Assembly: GCF_007993035.1 (NCBI RefSeq)
Contig: NZ_VOOS01000006.1
Coordinates: 157,078 to 221,077, forward strand
Length of the DNA: 64,000 bases
DNA from: Vicingus serpentipes
GTDB lineage: Bacteria; Bacteroidota; Bacteroidia; Flavobacteriales_E; Vicingaceae
Direction of reading: 5' to 3'
This document shows positions 52,157-62,674 of the stretch, one piece after another (the first letter of the stretch is position 1; every line of letters begins with the position of its first letter). The notes under the pieces were generated by a model that was given only the letters and a program-made list of their open reading frames with translations, had not been told where the DNA came from and searched no databases. The position numbers and the translations under genes are program-made.

Positions 52157-54526
52157 ATGAAAAAAAGTTTACTTCTTACAGTTTTTGCAATTGGTCAATT
52201 ACTGGGGTTTTCTCAAGAAAAGTACATTACGTTTATAGATTCATTAATGCCGCCAGAAAGTCCTGTTTTTTACGGTTACTATCATTTAGCTAATTCAAAT
52301 AGTAGTGTGTCAGATGGATATTTTATAGGTGCATTGTATGACGATTCTTCTTATGAAATGAAACATTATATTAGTAAAGTAGACTTTCAAGGTGGTATGC
52401 TTTGGGATACTATTTTATATTTTCAAGAGCCTTTTTCTCCTGGTTTTTTATCAAGCAATTTTGGTGTTGTAGAAGCATCAGATGGTATGGTTGGATATGC
52501 TGAAGCTACGGGAGTGAATTTAAATAATAATGATCAGCCATTTATTTATCATGTAAATAATATTGGTCAAGTAGATTGGAATCAATTCTATTCTATTGAT
52601 TCAATTAGAACTACTACAAAAAACGTAATTCAAACTAATGACGGTGGTTATGTTTTATCTGGAGAAATTTTTGATTTTAATGGTAATAGTTTAAGTAATG
52701 CATATGGCTTTATTTATAAAACTGACCTTTCAGGAAATTTAGAGTGGAGTAAATGGTATGCAGATAAAGATACTGCTGAATTCTCTTTTAGTTCTATTTC
52801 TCAAACTACTAATGGTAATTACATTGTAGCAGGAAACGGAATTAATAATAAAATGAGCGGTCAGGGTAAAGGGGATCCTCAAACATGGGATCATTTTGTA
52901 ACTGTTGCTAACCTTGATCAAAATGGTGATATAATTTGGAATAATGCTATTCACTTTGATAGTATTGCAGACTTAGGTAGTGCTTTTCAAAATATTATTG
53001 TAAATATTGTTGATGATCAAACTGCAATTATAACCTTTAGATATTATAATAATAAAACTTTTTACAATGATCTTGGAGTTGCTAGTATAGATATTTCTAC
53101 TGGTAATGTTGATTGGGTAAAAGGTTATAATGCAGATTTTATTGATTTTAATCCAAAAAAAGCCTTTATTTCTAAGAACAATACTATTGTTGTTTATCAA
53201 GAGGAAAATTATGAAATTCAAAGAGGAATTTTTTACGAGTTAGATTTACAAGGTAATTTTATACAAGGGAAGTCTGTTGATGATGGATTTAATGATTTAA
53301 CTTTTCAAGATGTTGTTTTGAATAATGATGGTGGATTTTTAATGTCATATTATCCAAATGGAGCTCAAGGAGGGGTTAATTTAATTAAAACTGATAATTC
53401 TATTAGTTCTCATTGTGGTTTTGAAGGAGAGGCTACAATTTCTGATATTGTTAATTTAACTTATACAACATTTAGTATAATTGACACTGTTTTAGATGTT
53501 ACACCAGTAACAGGAACATTAGGAGTAATCTCAGACTCAATTGTAGATTATACAAGTAGTAAATATTGTAGTTGCGAATTAAAAGTAGATGGATACATAA
53601 TGGATCCAGTTGGATCTAATCCTGCTGATAGTGTTTTGGTTACCCTTTATAAATTCGATCCTGCTCCAGGTCAATATTCTGTATATGATACAGTCTTATC
53701 AGATGTGTTCGGTTATTATCGTTTTGATTTTCTTCCAGCAGGTAATTATATTATAAAGGCTGAGCCAATGCAATCCAAATATCCTGACTTAATTAAGACT
53801 TACTATAATAGCTTTGGAAGTAAAGCTCAATGGGATAGTGCAGAAGTTGTTATGATTGATTGCAGTAATAACTCTACGTCTTTTGACTTTGGTTTATATC
53901 AAGCAGTTCCTCAAACAGGAACTTGGACATGTAACGGTTATGTGTATGAGTATTTTGGGTTCAATCCAACAAATAAACTTGCTCCTGGAGATCCAATTGG
54001 GGATATAGATATTACAGTTGAACAATCGCCAGGTGGAGCTATTAGTTCAACTACAACAGATCCAACTGGTTATTACGAATTTACAGGGTTAAATAATAAT
54101 GCTACATTTATTGTTAGAGCTGATATTCCTGGATTACCAAATGATTCAATTTATACCCTAACAATTAATCCTGGAGATGGAGCTTTAGATTCACTTAATT
54201 TTTATGTAGATTCAGTTGGAGTTTATATTGTTTTAGAAGACATTTTTACAAGTGTGGATATTAAAAACAACCAAAACTTAAGTTATAACTTACTTCCTAA
54301 CCCAACAAGAGGGTTGGTTAATTTAGTTGTTGAAACAAGTGATGCAGTTGAAGTTAGTTTAGTTGTAACAAATGTTATTGGTGAAACAATTTTTAATAAT
54401 GTTTACAAAGCTTCTTCAGGAGTTAATAAATATCCAATAGATTTAACAAATTATAATCAGGGTATTTACTTTGTAAGAATTAGTCAAGGCAATGATTATA
54501 TTATTAAGAAGGTAATTAAACAATAA
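52157..54526 (+). CDS. large secreted protein with SdrD-like and T9SS sorting domains
   Basis: 789 residues: signal peptide cut at GFS|QEKY, a long beta-propeller-like N-terminal part with TNDGGYVLSGEI repeats, then two SdrD/carboxypeptidase-regulatory-like beta sandwiches (VDGYIMDPVGSNPADSVLVT; DPIGDIDITVEQ, each ending in GYYRFDFLPAGNYIIKA-type or GYYEFTGLNNNATF), and a sorting domain with YNLLPNPTRGLVNL and GIYFVRISQGNDYIIKKVIKQ. It is T9SS cargo, like the gene before it, 76 bases upstream. Confidence 0.88.
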   Translation: MKKSLLLTVFAIGQLLGFSQEKYITFIDSLMPPESPVFYGYYHLANSNSSVSDGYFIGALYDDSSYEMKHYISKVDFQGGMLWDTILYFQEPFSPGFLSSNFGVVEASDGMVGYAEATGVNLNNNDQPFIYHVNNIGQVDWNQFYSIDSIRTTTKNVIQTNDGGYVLSGEIFDFNGNSLSNAYGFIYKTDLSGNLEWSKWYADKDTAEFSFSSISQTTNGNYIVAGNGINNKMSGQGKGDPQTWDHFVTVANLDQNGDIIWNNAIHFDSIADLGSAFQNIIVNIVDDQTAIITFRYYNNKTFYNDLGVASIDISTGNVDWVKGYNADFIDFNPKKAFISKNNTIVVYQEENYEIQRGIFYELDLQGNFIQGKSVDDGFNDLTFQDVVLNNDGGFLMSYYPNGAQGGVNLIKTDNSISSHCGFEGEATISDIVNLTYTTFSIIDTVLDVTPVTGTLGVISDSIVDYTSSKYCSCELKVDGYIMDPVGSNPADSVLVTLYKFDPAPGQYSVYDTVLSDVFGYYRFDFLPAGNYIIKAEPMQSKYPDLIKTYYNSFGSKAQWDSAEVVMIDCSNNSTSFDFGLYQAVPQTGTWTCNGYVYEYFGFNPTNKLAPGDPIGDIDITVEQSPGGAISSTTTDPTGYYEFTGLNNNATFIVRADIPGLPNDSIYTLTINPGDGALDSLNFYVDSVGVYIVLEDIFTSVDIKNNQNLSYNLLPNPTRGLVNLVVETSDAVEVSLVVTNVIGETIFNNVYKASSGVNKYPIDLTNYNQGIYFVRISQGNDYIIKKVIKQ

Positions 54527-54540
54527 ATTATTGATATTAT

Positions 54541-54576
54541 AAAAGCCCCAACAGTTTCTGTTGGGGCTTTTTTTTT
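54541..54576 (+). terminator. intrinsic terminator before the propeller-SpoIIE gene
   Basis: A 14-bp stem (54541-54554 with 54558-54571), 3-base loop, and a T-run to 54576. It lies just 15 bases before the next ATG. Confidence 0.9.
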
Positions 54577-54590
54577 ATATTTACAATCTA

Positions 54591-57500
54591 ATGCGTAAGA
54601 TTTTATTTTTTATAAGCTTTCTTTTATTGTTGATGCTTCAAGTATCAACTTCTATTGCCCAGACCTATAATTTTTCTAATTATAATGTCGCTCAAGGTCT
54701 GGAGCAATCAGATGTGCTGTCAATATCACAGGCAAATAATGGTTGTTTATTATATGGAACAAATGGAGGAGGCCTAGGTGTTTATGATGGTTATTCTTTT
54801 AAATCAATAAAAGAGAAGCATGGATTGGCTAATAATGTTGTTATGTCAGTTACTAAAGATAATGATGGTAATGTTTGGACGGCAACACGAAATGGAATTT
54901 CAGAATTAAATGAATATGTTACCAATGTTAAAAGGAATTATTTTATTGGTAAATCATTTTATTACACATATGCTAATCCTAAAAATGGAGATGTTTGGTT
55001 TGGCTCAGCACAAGGATTATATAAATATAATTTATCTCTAGATTCAATTGAATTTTACAACACCCCTAATGAAATATTAAATGGTTCTTTTATAAATTGT
55101 ATCTCTTCTGATGTAAATGAAAATTTATGGGTTGGAACTAAAAATAATGGTGTTTTTAAAATTGACACAAAGAATAACGTTGAAAATTATTCAACTAAAA
55201 ATGGATTGTCTTCAAATTATATTAAAACCATTATAGAGGGAAAAGAAGGAGAGATTTTTGTAGGTTCTCTAGATGGTCTTAACCTAATTGTTGAAGATAG
55301 TGTTCAATTTATTAAGCTCCCAAAAATTGAAGGTTCTCATTTAACTTTTACATCTTCAAGTTTATATAAAGATAAGTTAATATTTGGGGCCTTAAATAAG
55401 CAATTATATCTTTTAGATATTGAAACTCATAAAACAGAATGGATAAGTCAAGAAAATGGATTTGATTATCAAAAAATTTGGGCAGTATTTACAGATACAG
55501 AATCAAATTTATGGATGGGTTCATTAGGTGCTGGTATGGTAAAATTTAATCCGGTATTTACTTATTATGATGTAAATAATGGAATTATAGATAACTATAT
55601 AAGAGCTGTTTATGAAGATGAAAAAAGCAATTTATATATTGGCTATGGCCGTGGAATTAATATTATTGATAAAAATAAAACGATAAAAACTTTAAAAGCT
55701 AAAGACTTAGGGTTTAGCATTGTTTATCATTTTAATGAATTTAAAAATAAAATTTTATTGGGGACTAATATTGGTCTTTATTCAATGATGAATGATAAAA
55801 TTGAATTCATCCCTTTTTCTGATGAAAATATTAAAAATGAAGATATATTTTGTACTTATCGATTAAAAAACAAGTTGTATGTTGGAGGTAAAACGGGTTT
55901 TTATGTTTTAAAAAACGACTCTTTAAAATCTGTTGTAAATTCCCCTAAAGAATTTGTTTATGATATAATACAATATAGAGGAGCTTTGTTTTTAGCGTCA
56001 AATAAAGGAGTTTATCAATATCAAAACAATAGATTTAAATTTTTATCAAAAGAAGAAGGTATAGATTGTGATAAAGCAAGAAGTTTTACCATTGATTCAA
56101 AGAATAATTTATGGATAGGAACTAGTGAGGGAGCTTATCTCTATAATGGTAAAGATTTTAAAAAGATAACAGAGGAAGATGGATTGACGTCAGAGAATAT
56201 TTATTTAATGGAGTTAGATGGCAAGGGGAACGTGTGGTTAGGTACAAACAAAGGATTAGATAGACTTAGCTTGGAGAGTGCTTATCAGCATTGGAATAAT
56301 AATTTAAACAAGATAGAAGTTAGAAGCTATGGTAAAAACGAAGGCTTTAACGGTGTAGAATGTAATTTAAATACTGTTTTTAGAAATAGAAAAAATGAAA
56401 TGCTATTTGGGACAATAAATGGTCTTTATACTTACCATTTAGAAAATGATAAAGTCAATGAGATTCCTCCTAATTTATCGTTAAACAATATTAAATTAAA
56501 TTTTGAAAGTGTTAGTTGGGATAATTATACCGATAGTTTAAATGTTGAAACTAATATTCCATCAAAGTTGGAGTTGACCTACAATAATAATAACTTAATT
56601 TTTGAATATGTTGGAGTCTCTCTTACTAATCCTCAAGAGGTTCAATATCAATATAAGCTTGAAGGTTTAGACGAAAATTGGTTGCCAATAACTAAAGATA
56701 GAAAAGCAGTTTATACGGCAATCCCTCATGGAGATTATGTATTTAAATTAAAAGCCCAAAATAGTGATGGTGTATGGGTGGAAACAGAAGTTGATTTTTC
56801 ATTTCAAATAAATCCACCATGGTGGAAGACCAATTGGTTTTATGCTTCTTCAATTTTAATTATTTTATTAGTAGGTTATTTAATTATTGTTGTTAGAACT
56901 AGGAACCTTAAGAAGACTCAGATTATACTTACAAATAAAGTTGAAGAAAGAACAAAAGAGTTAAGAGAAGAAAAAGAAAAGGTAGAGTCAGTAAATACAG
57001 AGTTAGCACATCAGAAGACGGTAATTGAGGTTGCTAACAAAAATATAACTGATAGTATTAATTACGCTAAGAAAATACAAGATGCTATTTTGCCTAAAGC
57101 AGCAAAACTTGAGGAATTAAAAGAGAGTGTTTCAGTATTGTATATGCCAAAAGATGTAGTTTCTGGTGATTTTTATTGGTATGAACGTATTGGAAATAAA
57201 TTGATTTTTGCTGCTGCAGATTGTACAGGTCATGGTGTTCCGGGTGCTTTTATGAGTATGATTGGGGTAAATAATTTAAATCAAATAATAATCGAAAATA
57301 AGATTACTTCTCCAGATCGTATTTTACAAGAACTGAACATTGCCATTAAAAAAGTTTTAAAGCAAGAAGATGTAGATAGTGAAAGTCGCGATGGAATGGA
57401 TATCTCAATTTGCTGTTTTGATTTAGATGAAAATGTAGTTGAGTACGCTGGTGCTTTTCGACCTTTAATTTACATTAGAGATAATGAATTGCATGAATTG

Positions 57501-57794
57501 AAAGGTAGTAGACAGCCAATTGGGGGAAGTGCTCCAACAGATTTTGATTATGAATTAAATCGCTTTGAAATAAAGAAAGAGGATATGTTTTATATGTTCT
57601 CTGATGGATATCCAGATCAGTTTGGAGGTCCAAAAGGGAAAAAATACATGAACAAAAGACTTAAAGAAGTATTTATAGATATTTATACAGAAACACCAAG
57701 TTATCAGAAAGAGAGGTTAAGAGATGAATTGTTGAAATGGATGGGAGATCACGAGCAAATTGATGATATATTGGTAATGTGTATTAAAATATAA
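54591..57794 (+). CDS. two-component-regulator-propeller sensor with SpoIIE-type phosphatase
   Basis: 1067 residues from ATG 54591; an upstream in-frame TTG lies inside the terminator and is rejected. Signal peptide cut at SIA|QTYN, then a periplasmic beta-propeller of repeated GLWxGT-type blades (NVWTATRNGISE, NLWVGTKNNGVFK), a Y_Y_Y domain (QYQYKLEGLDENWLPI), one transmembrane helix (SILIILLVGYLIIVV), a coiled coil and a PP2C/SpoIIE phosphatase. Metal-binding Asp are seen in VSGDFYW, DCTGHGVPGAF, RDGMDIS, SDGYPDQFGG and QIDDILVM. It likely turns an outside signal into serine dephosphorylation of a partner not encoded nearby. Confidence 0.92.
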   Translation: MRKILFFISFLLLLMLQVSTSIAQTYNFSNYNVAQGLEQSDVLSISQANNGCLLYGTNGGGLGVYDGYSFKSIKEKHGLANNVVMSVTKDNDGNVWTATRNGISELNEYVTNVKRNYFIGKSFYYTYANPKNGDVWFGSAQGLYKYNLSLDSIEFYNTPNEILNGSFINCISSDVNENLWVGTKNNGVFKIDTKNNVENYSTKNGLSSNYIKTIIEGKEGEIFVGSLDGLNLIVEDSVQFIKLPKIEGSHLTFTSSSLYKDKLIFGALNKQLYLLDIETHKTEWISQENGFDYQKIWAVFTDTESNLWMGSLGAGMVKFNPVFTYYDVNNGIIDNYIRAVYEDEKSNLYIGYGRGINIIDKNKTIKTLKAKDLGFSIVYHFNEFKNKILLGTNIGLYSMMNDKIEFIPFSDENIKNEDIFCTYRLKNKLYVGGKTGFYVLKNDSLKSVVNSPKEFVYDIIQYRGALFLASNKGVYQYQNNRFKFLSKEEGIDCDKARSFTIDSKNNLWIGTSEGAYLYNGKDFKKITEEDGLTSENIYLMELDGKGNVWLGTNKGLDRLSLESAYQHWNNNLNKIEVRSYGKNEGFNGVECNLNTVFRNRKNEMLFGTINGLYTYHLENDKVNEIPPNLSLNNIKLNFESVSWDNYTDSLNVETNIPSKLELTYNNNNLIFEYVGVSLTNPQEVQYQYKLEGLDENWLPITKDRKAVYTAIPHGDYVFKLKAQNSDGVWVETEVDFSFQINPPWWKTNWFYASSILIILLVGYLIIVVRTRNLKKTQIILTNKVEERTKELREEKEKVESVNTELAHQKTVIEVANKNITDSINYAKKIQDAILPKAAKLEELKESVSVLYMPKDVVSGDFYWYERIGNKLIFAAADCTGHGVPGAFMSMIGVNNLNQIIIENKITSPDRILQELNIAIKKVLKQEDVDSESRDGMDISICCFDLDENVVEYAGAFRPLIYIRDNELHELKGSRQPIGGSAPTDFDYELNRFEIKKEDMFYMFSDGYPDQFGGPKGKKYMNKRLKEVFIDIYTETPSYQKERLRDELLKWMGDHEQIDDILVMCIKI

Positions 57795-59693
57795 TTATTG
57801 ATTGCAATACTTTGCAATAACTTCATATACACTTATATTTCCTAGCTCTCCAGACTTGCTTAAATCAATACAGGCTTGCTCTTTATTGTCTAATATTAAT
57901 AGGATTAAAGCTCTATTTAGGTAAGCTTCAGAAAAACTATTTGAAACTTTTATTGCTTCACTATAATCTTCAATAGCTCCAATGTAATCTTCTTTTTGGC
58001 ACCTTAGATTTCCTCGATTAAAATAGGCGTAACTAAAATTAGGGTTTTCGTTAAGGCATCTATCATAGTCGTTAATTACCATGTCAAGCGAATAATTTGA
58101 GTTTTCAGTTTCATTTAATGATTTAATAATGCTATAAATCATAGTAGCTCTTGAAAAGTAAGTAATGTAATTTGTGGGGTCTAAAGAAATCGATTTATTT
58201 AAATCTAAGATAGCTCTATCAAATTGGTTTAATGAGGTGTAAACAATTGCTCTTTTTAAATATAACTCTGCATTGTTTGGAGCTTTAGTTAATTGTTTAT
58301 TAATATTTTCTAAAACTGAATTTTGAGTATTGGCTAATACAACATCTTCATCATCTAAATAATATAAGTAGTAAGAAGTGAAAGATTTATTAATCTTATT
58401 CCAAGAATCTATAATGTGTCGTTCTTTTTGAGTAGGAATTAAGCTTAATCCATAAGCTGGAGAGAGAGAAATGTCGTTTATTTTTGAAGATGAGTTACTT
58501 GCAGTATTTGAGTTTCCACTACTAAAAGAGGTGACTCTGGCAATGAAAAGTTCTTCAACCTGTTTTAAGCTGTCAGAATAATTGAGTTTACTTTCATTAA
58601 TTATTGCAGCAGTTTGTAAATCTTGTTCAGCACCATAATAATCCCCTGCTTCTTGTTTAATTGACGCTCTAACTTTATATGCATCAACAAAGTCAGGGTA
58701 AAGTTCGATTGTTTTTTCAATATCTTTTCTTGCTTCTTTTGTTTGTTTTAACCTTTGGAGGGTAATTGCTCTATTGAAATAAGCAAGAATATTTTTGTTG
58801 TTTAAGGTTAACACTTTGTTGTAGTCATTTAATGCGGCTTTTAGATTCTCTTTATCCCCATAAATCAAAGCTCGATTATAATAAGCAGTAGAAGAGTTTG
58901 GTTGTAGTTCAATTACTTTAGTTAAATCTTCTATAGCTTTATCCTCATTGTTTTGTTTTTTGTTAATGATGCCCCTCTGAAAATAGGCATATGAGTTTTT
59001 TGGATCAATATGAAGTGCATGGTTGATGTCAATTAAAGAAGAGTCATATTTCTCTAGATAGAACATTGCTGTAGCTCTTCTTACATAGTTGGTTGCATTG
59101 TAAGGGTTGTTTTCAATAACAACATTAAAATCATTAATAGCAGCACGGTATTTTTTTAATCCAATTAATGACATACCTCTGATAATATAGATGAGTTCTT
59201 TTTTTGATTTATATTTAAATGCTAATTCACAATCAGCAATCGCCTTTTCGTGTTCTTGTAAATTGCTATATAATATTGATCTATTAATATAGATGTCTGG
59301 ATTTTTATTGTTGATTTCTATTGCTTTTTCAAAGTTTTGGAAAGCTTCTTCAGGCTTAACTAATCTATCTAGAACAGCACCTCTTAAAATGTATAAATCG
59401 ATGTTTCGAGGTTCTAATTCAATTGCTTTGTTAAGATCCTTTTCTGCACCAAGCAAATCGCCTAATTCTATTTTAGCAATAGCACGATAGTAATAAGGCT
59501 CATAATTTAATGGCTCATTTTGTATAGAAAGATTAAAATGTTCTATGGAAGCTTTGTAATTTTTATCAGATAATTCAAGTCTTCCAATTAGTAACTTGTT
59601 TTCTTTTTTCACTTGAGAAAAGCTATCACTAAAAAAAAATAAAGCGAATAATAAAAATAAAAAGTTATGCTTTAACGCTGAGCTAGGTTTCAT
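57795..59693 (-). CDS. exported TPR-repeat protein
   Basis: 632 residues: signal peptide cut at SFS|QVKK, then about 14 tetratricopeptide repeats through the protein (AKIELGDLLGAEKDLNKAIELEP; NNEDKAIEDLTKVIELQPN, cited in short form), with a low-complexity Ser/Asn break near residue 400 (SSGNSNTASNSSSKIND). TPR arrays bind partner proteins. Its stop directly abuts the stop of the convergent phosphatase gene, leaving no terminator. Periplasmic or outer-membrane-associated location is likely. Confidence 0.9.
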   Translation of the reverse strand: MKPSSALKHNFLFLLFALFFFSDSFSQVKKENKLLIGRLELSDKNYKASIEHFNLSIQNEPLNYEPYYYRAIAKIELGDLLGAEKDLNKAIELEPRNIDLYILRGAVLDRLVKPEEAFQNFEKAIEINNKNPDIYINRSILYSNLQEHEKAIADCELAFKYKSKKELIYIIRGMSLIGLKKYRAAINDFNVVIENNPYNATNYVRRATAMFYLEKYDSSLIDINHALHIDPKNSYAYFQRGIINKKQNNEDKAIEDLTKVIELQPNSSTAYYNRALIYGDKENLKAALNDYNKVLTLNNKNILAYFNRAITLQRLKQTKEARKDIEKTIELYPDFVDAYKVRASIKQEAGDYYGAEQDLQTAAIINESKLNYSDSLKQVEELFIARVTSFSSGNSNTASNSSSKINDISLSPAYGLSLIPTQKERHIIDSWNKINKSFTSYYLYYLDDEDVVLANTQNSVLENINKQLTKAPNNAELYLKRAIVYTSLNQFDRAILDLNKSISLDPTNYITYFSRATMIYSIIKSLNETENSNYSLDMVINDYDRCLNENPNFSYAYFNRGNLRCQKEDYIGAIEDYSEAIKVSNSFSEAYLNRALILLILDNKEQACIDLSKSGELGNISVYEVIAKYCNQ

Positions 59694-59777
59694 TTAATAG
59701 AAAATAACATAGCAAAGGAACTCATAAAATAAAACATAAATGAAACAGGGGTGTTGTTTAATGTTAAAAATATATAA

Positions 59778-62498
59778 TTACTCAAGGTTATACATGTATA
59801 AAATATCTTTATCAGCAACAACTAAGTTTGAAGTGTTATCGTTATTTAAATCGCTAATACTAAACAAAGTTGAACCTGTAAGCGGGAAGTTATTTTGAAT
59901 AATTCCAGTTTCATCAAATAAGTATATATTATTTGCTGTAACAATGCCTATTTTTTTTGATTTATTGGGCATTTTAAAAAATAATGGGTTTTCAGTAATG
60001 ACATCTTCAGTTTCTATGTTAACAATTTTGTTTTTTTCTGAATCAAATATTTGAAGAGTATTTTCATATGCGAAAATATATTCATTTTTGTTATCGCTAT
60101 TAATATTAGCATAACTAAAAAATGTATTTTTTGGAATACCAGAAATACTAGTATTCTCTAATTTGTCGTTTAGCCTAAGCTTAATTACATTGCCTAGAGT
60201 ATCAATGGTTGTAATGTAGCAGTTTTTTAAATCATTGTTTAATGTTAAGCTCAGATTAGTAGAATTTTTAGGTAGCACATTCGTTAGTTTAATTCTATCT
60301 TTTCCTGAACGTTCTACAATTTTTACTTCGCCATTGTTCAAAGGAATTACGATGTAGTCTTTATTGTTTAATGCAAAATGCCAGATATTAGTTTTTGCAT
60401 ATCCATTGGTTGGTTGGTATTCCCATCCTGACACAAGGCTTCCATTAATATCGTAATTGTAAATCATATTATTGTCGCAGCCTATTAATAATCTATAGTT
60501 TTTATTATTGCTATAATCTAATGGACTTATTCCATTGGTAGCTTTCGCTTTTAGTTTTACAGGGAATTTTTCTACGTTATTACCATTTCTATCTATTAGG
60601 TAAATTTTAGTTTCGGTATTAAACAAGTATTGTAATTTATTGTTTTTGTAAACATCAACTTGATGAATTTTTCCAATAATTTTTTCTGATAATTGTTTAG
60701 ACCAAAGTGTTTTTCCCGTATTACTGATTAGGTAAATTTTATTGCTTAAATCTTGAACAATAATTTCTTTAGTATTGTTTGTATGGTTTACCATTATTTG
60801 TGGTTTAGCTTTAACAATAGTGTCCAATTTTGTTTCCCAAACTGTTCTTGTGTCTTGTTTGTATACTGGATTGTATTTTAGGTAAATGTTATTGTAGTAT
60901 AAATCGTTTTTACTGGCGCTTACTTGAATTGCAACAGCTTCAAATTTTCTTAAAAGATCGGTTTTTTCTAAAGTACTATTTGCAAAATCATCTGCTAAAA
61001 AGCGAGGGTATAAATTTACAGAACGAGCTATATTGTTGTATATAAATATGCTTGAGCTAGAAGATAAATTATCTTTAAAAACTATGAAGTTTTCATCGTT
61101 TCCGAGTGTTTTTTCGGTAACTATTTTATTAATATAACTTTTAATGGCATTTTCTGAATTTCCAAAAACAAGGTAATCTCCAATTAATGTGAAATATGGT
61201 TGGTTAATATCATGAAATGGTTTGCCAAATAAGTTGGTAAAGAGCTTCTTAATTCCAATTTTATTTATTTTATAGTCATTATAATCAGTAATGGAATAAT
61301 CCGCATTTGTTTTTGTTGCAATATTTTCTAGAGATCCTAATGCTTTCTCAGTATCATTTAAATGAATTATAATGTATTTTTCATCAGTAAAATCTTCATT
61401 AATAGGCTCGATAATTACAGAAGAAATTTCATTGCCAATGTATGATAAAAACTCTTCTTCTAAATCAATGCCGAAAGTCTCTGTCTGTTGGTCTAAATAT
61501 TTTTGGTAATTAAAAAAATGATTGTTTGCTTTTAATAAAGTTTTACGATCAATAAAAAATTGTTTAGCATTACTAAAGCTATAATAGCATAAAAGAGCTG
61601 TGTTGTTAGGAATTACATCTAAAATTTCAATTTCTTGAGGTTTTTGATGTTTAAATAAATTTAAATAGTTGTTGTTTGTATCTGTCGCTAATGTAAACCC
61701 ATTTAAAGCAATAGAATTATTTTTAAGAGTTACATCGAAAGCACTCCATATTGCATAGTCCTCAAAAGTTTTTGAGTAATCTTTAATTTGTTTATTTAAA
61801 ATAAGGCTAGGTAATTTTTGAAAATATTTATGGTTTATAAATACATTTCCATCTTCAACTTTTCCTGAAGTACTTATTGTTTTATTAAAAGAATAGTTGT
61901 CTAGTAAAGAGTTGTCAGAAGAAAGTTGTCTTATCACATCTTCTATTAAAATAGTGCTATAACTAAAAGCAATTATATTGTTTTGGTAAATCAATGATAT
62001 TTTTTGTTTTCCTTTAACAGGGAAATTATAAATAGTAACATTTTCATAAATTCTTGTTTCAGGATTTGATTTAGTTATTGTTTTTAGTTCTTGAATAAAT
62101 TTATCTTCACTAATATTAGTAATTGTTGATGTGTAAAAAATAAAATTATAATTTTTTGCTCCTGCTAAATGGATAGAAGCTGTTATTGGTTTGTTTTTAA
62201 TAAGTTGTTCTATTTTATTATTGCTTATTAAGGAATCAAAAAACTGTATTTGTTCATTAAGCTGATTAATATTTTGAGTATTATGTATTAGCTCTTCCCA
62301 TATAATACTAGTAGAACTTAATCGATTAAAAAATTTTTTAAAATTGGATTCCTGAATAATTAAGGCTGCATTTTGAGGGATTGCATTTATTGTGTTTGTC
62401 GCAATTGGAGCTTTAACATTTTTATAGAAATTGTATGAGAGAATAACGATAACTCCTACTAATAATACAAACAAGCCTATTAGAATTTTTTTAGTCAT
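59778..62498 (-). CDS. large membrane-anchored DUF3352-like protein with C-terminal propeller
   Basis: 906 residues from MTKKILIGLFVLLVGVI; an ATG at 62564 would add a poorly conserved tail, and the chosen start has AGG-like GAGGAAAA before it. One N-terminal membrane helix (5-24) anchors it. Residues 30-500 resemble DUF3352 (AIPQNAALIIQESNF; GDYLVFGNSENAIKSYI). The end has propeller or FG-GAP-like strands with SDLNNDNTSNLVVADKD and DINGSLVSGW. It is probably periplasmic and structural; function unknown. Confidence 0.72.
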   Translation of the reverse strand: MTKKILIGLFVLLVGVIVILSYNFYKNVKAPIATNTINAIPQNAALIIQESNFKKFFNRLSSTSIIWEELIHNTQNINQLNEQIQFFDSLISNNKIEQLIKNKPITASIHLAGAKNYNFIFYTSTITNISEDKFIQELKTITKSNPETRIYENVTIYNFPVKGKQKISLIYQNNIIAFSYSTILIEDVIRQLSSDNSLLDNYSFNKTISTSGKVEDGNVFINHKYFQKLPSLILNKQIKDYSKTFEDYAIWSAFDVTLKNNSIALNGFTLATDTNNNYLNLFKHQKPQEIEILDVIPNNTALLCYYSFSNAKQFFIDRKTLLKANNHFFNYQKYLDQQTETFGIDLEEEFLSYIGNEISSVIIEPINEDFTDEKYIIIHLNDTEKALGSLENIATKTNADYSITDYNDYKINKIGIKKLFTNLFGKPFHDINQPYFTLIGDYLVFGNSENAIKSYINKIVTEKTLGNDENFIVFKDNLSSSSSIFIYNNIARSVNLYPRFLADDFANSTLEKTDLLRKFEAVAIQVSASKNDLYYNNIYLKYNPVYKQDTRTVWETKLDTIVKAKPQIMVNHTNNTKEIIVQDLSNKIYLISNTGKTLWSKQLSEKIIGKIHQVDVYKNNKLQYLFNTETKIYLIDRNGNNVEKFPVKLKAKATNGISPLDYSNNKNYRLLIGCDNNMIYNYDINGSLVSGWEYQPTNGYAKTNIWHFALNNKDYIVIPLNNGEVKIVERSGKDRIKLTNVLPKNSTNLSLTLNNDLKNCYITTIDTLGNVIKLRLNDKLENTSISGIPKNTFFSYANINSDNKNEYIFAYENTLQIFDSEKNKIVNIETEDVITENPLFFKMPNKSKKIGIVTANNIYLFDETGIIQNNFPLTGSTLFSISDLNNDNTSNLVVADKDILYMYNLE

Positions 62499-62674
62499 TT
62501 TTCCTCGATTTAATTTTTTTATAAAAATAGTAGGACTTTGTTTGACTTTACACTTATAATCCAAAAAGAGTTAACAGTATTATTTTAATAAAACTAAGGC
62601 AACTAAAGTTTATCTTCGTCGTCTTAATTGTTAAGTTTATAAAAGATTTTACTTTATTCAGCAAAAAAAAAAAC

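Noticed and set aside
54561..54590. TTG start for the propeller-SpoIIE gene
   Set aside because: The codon lies inside the terminator hairpin, and ATG 54591 begins a proper signal peptide.
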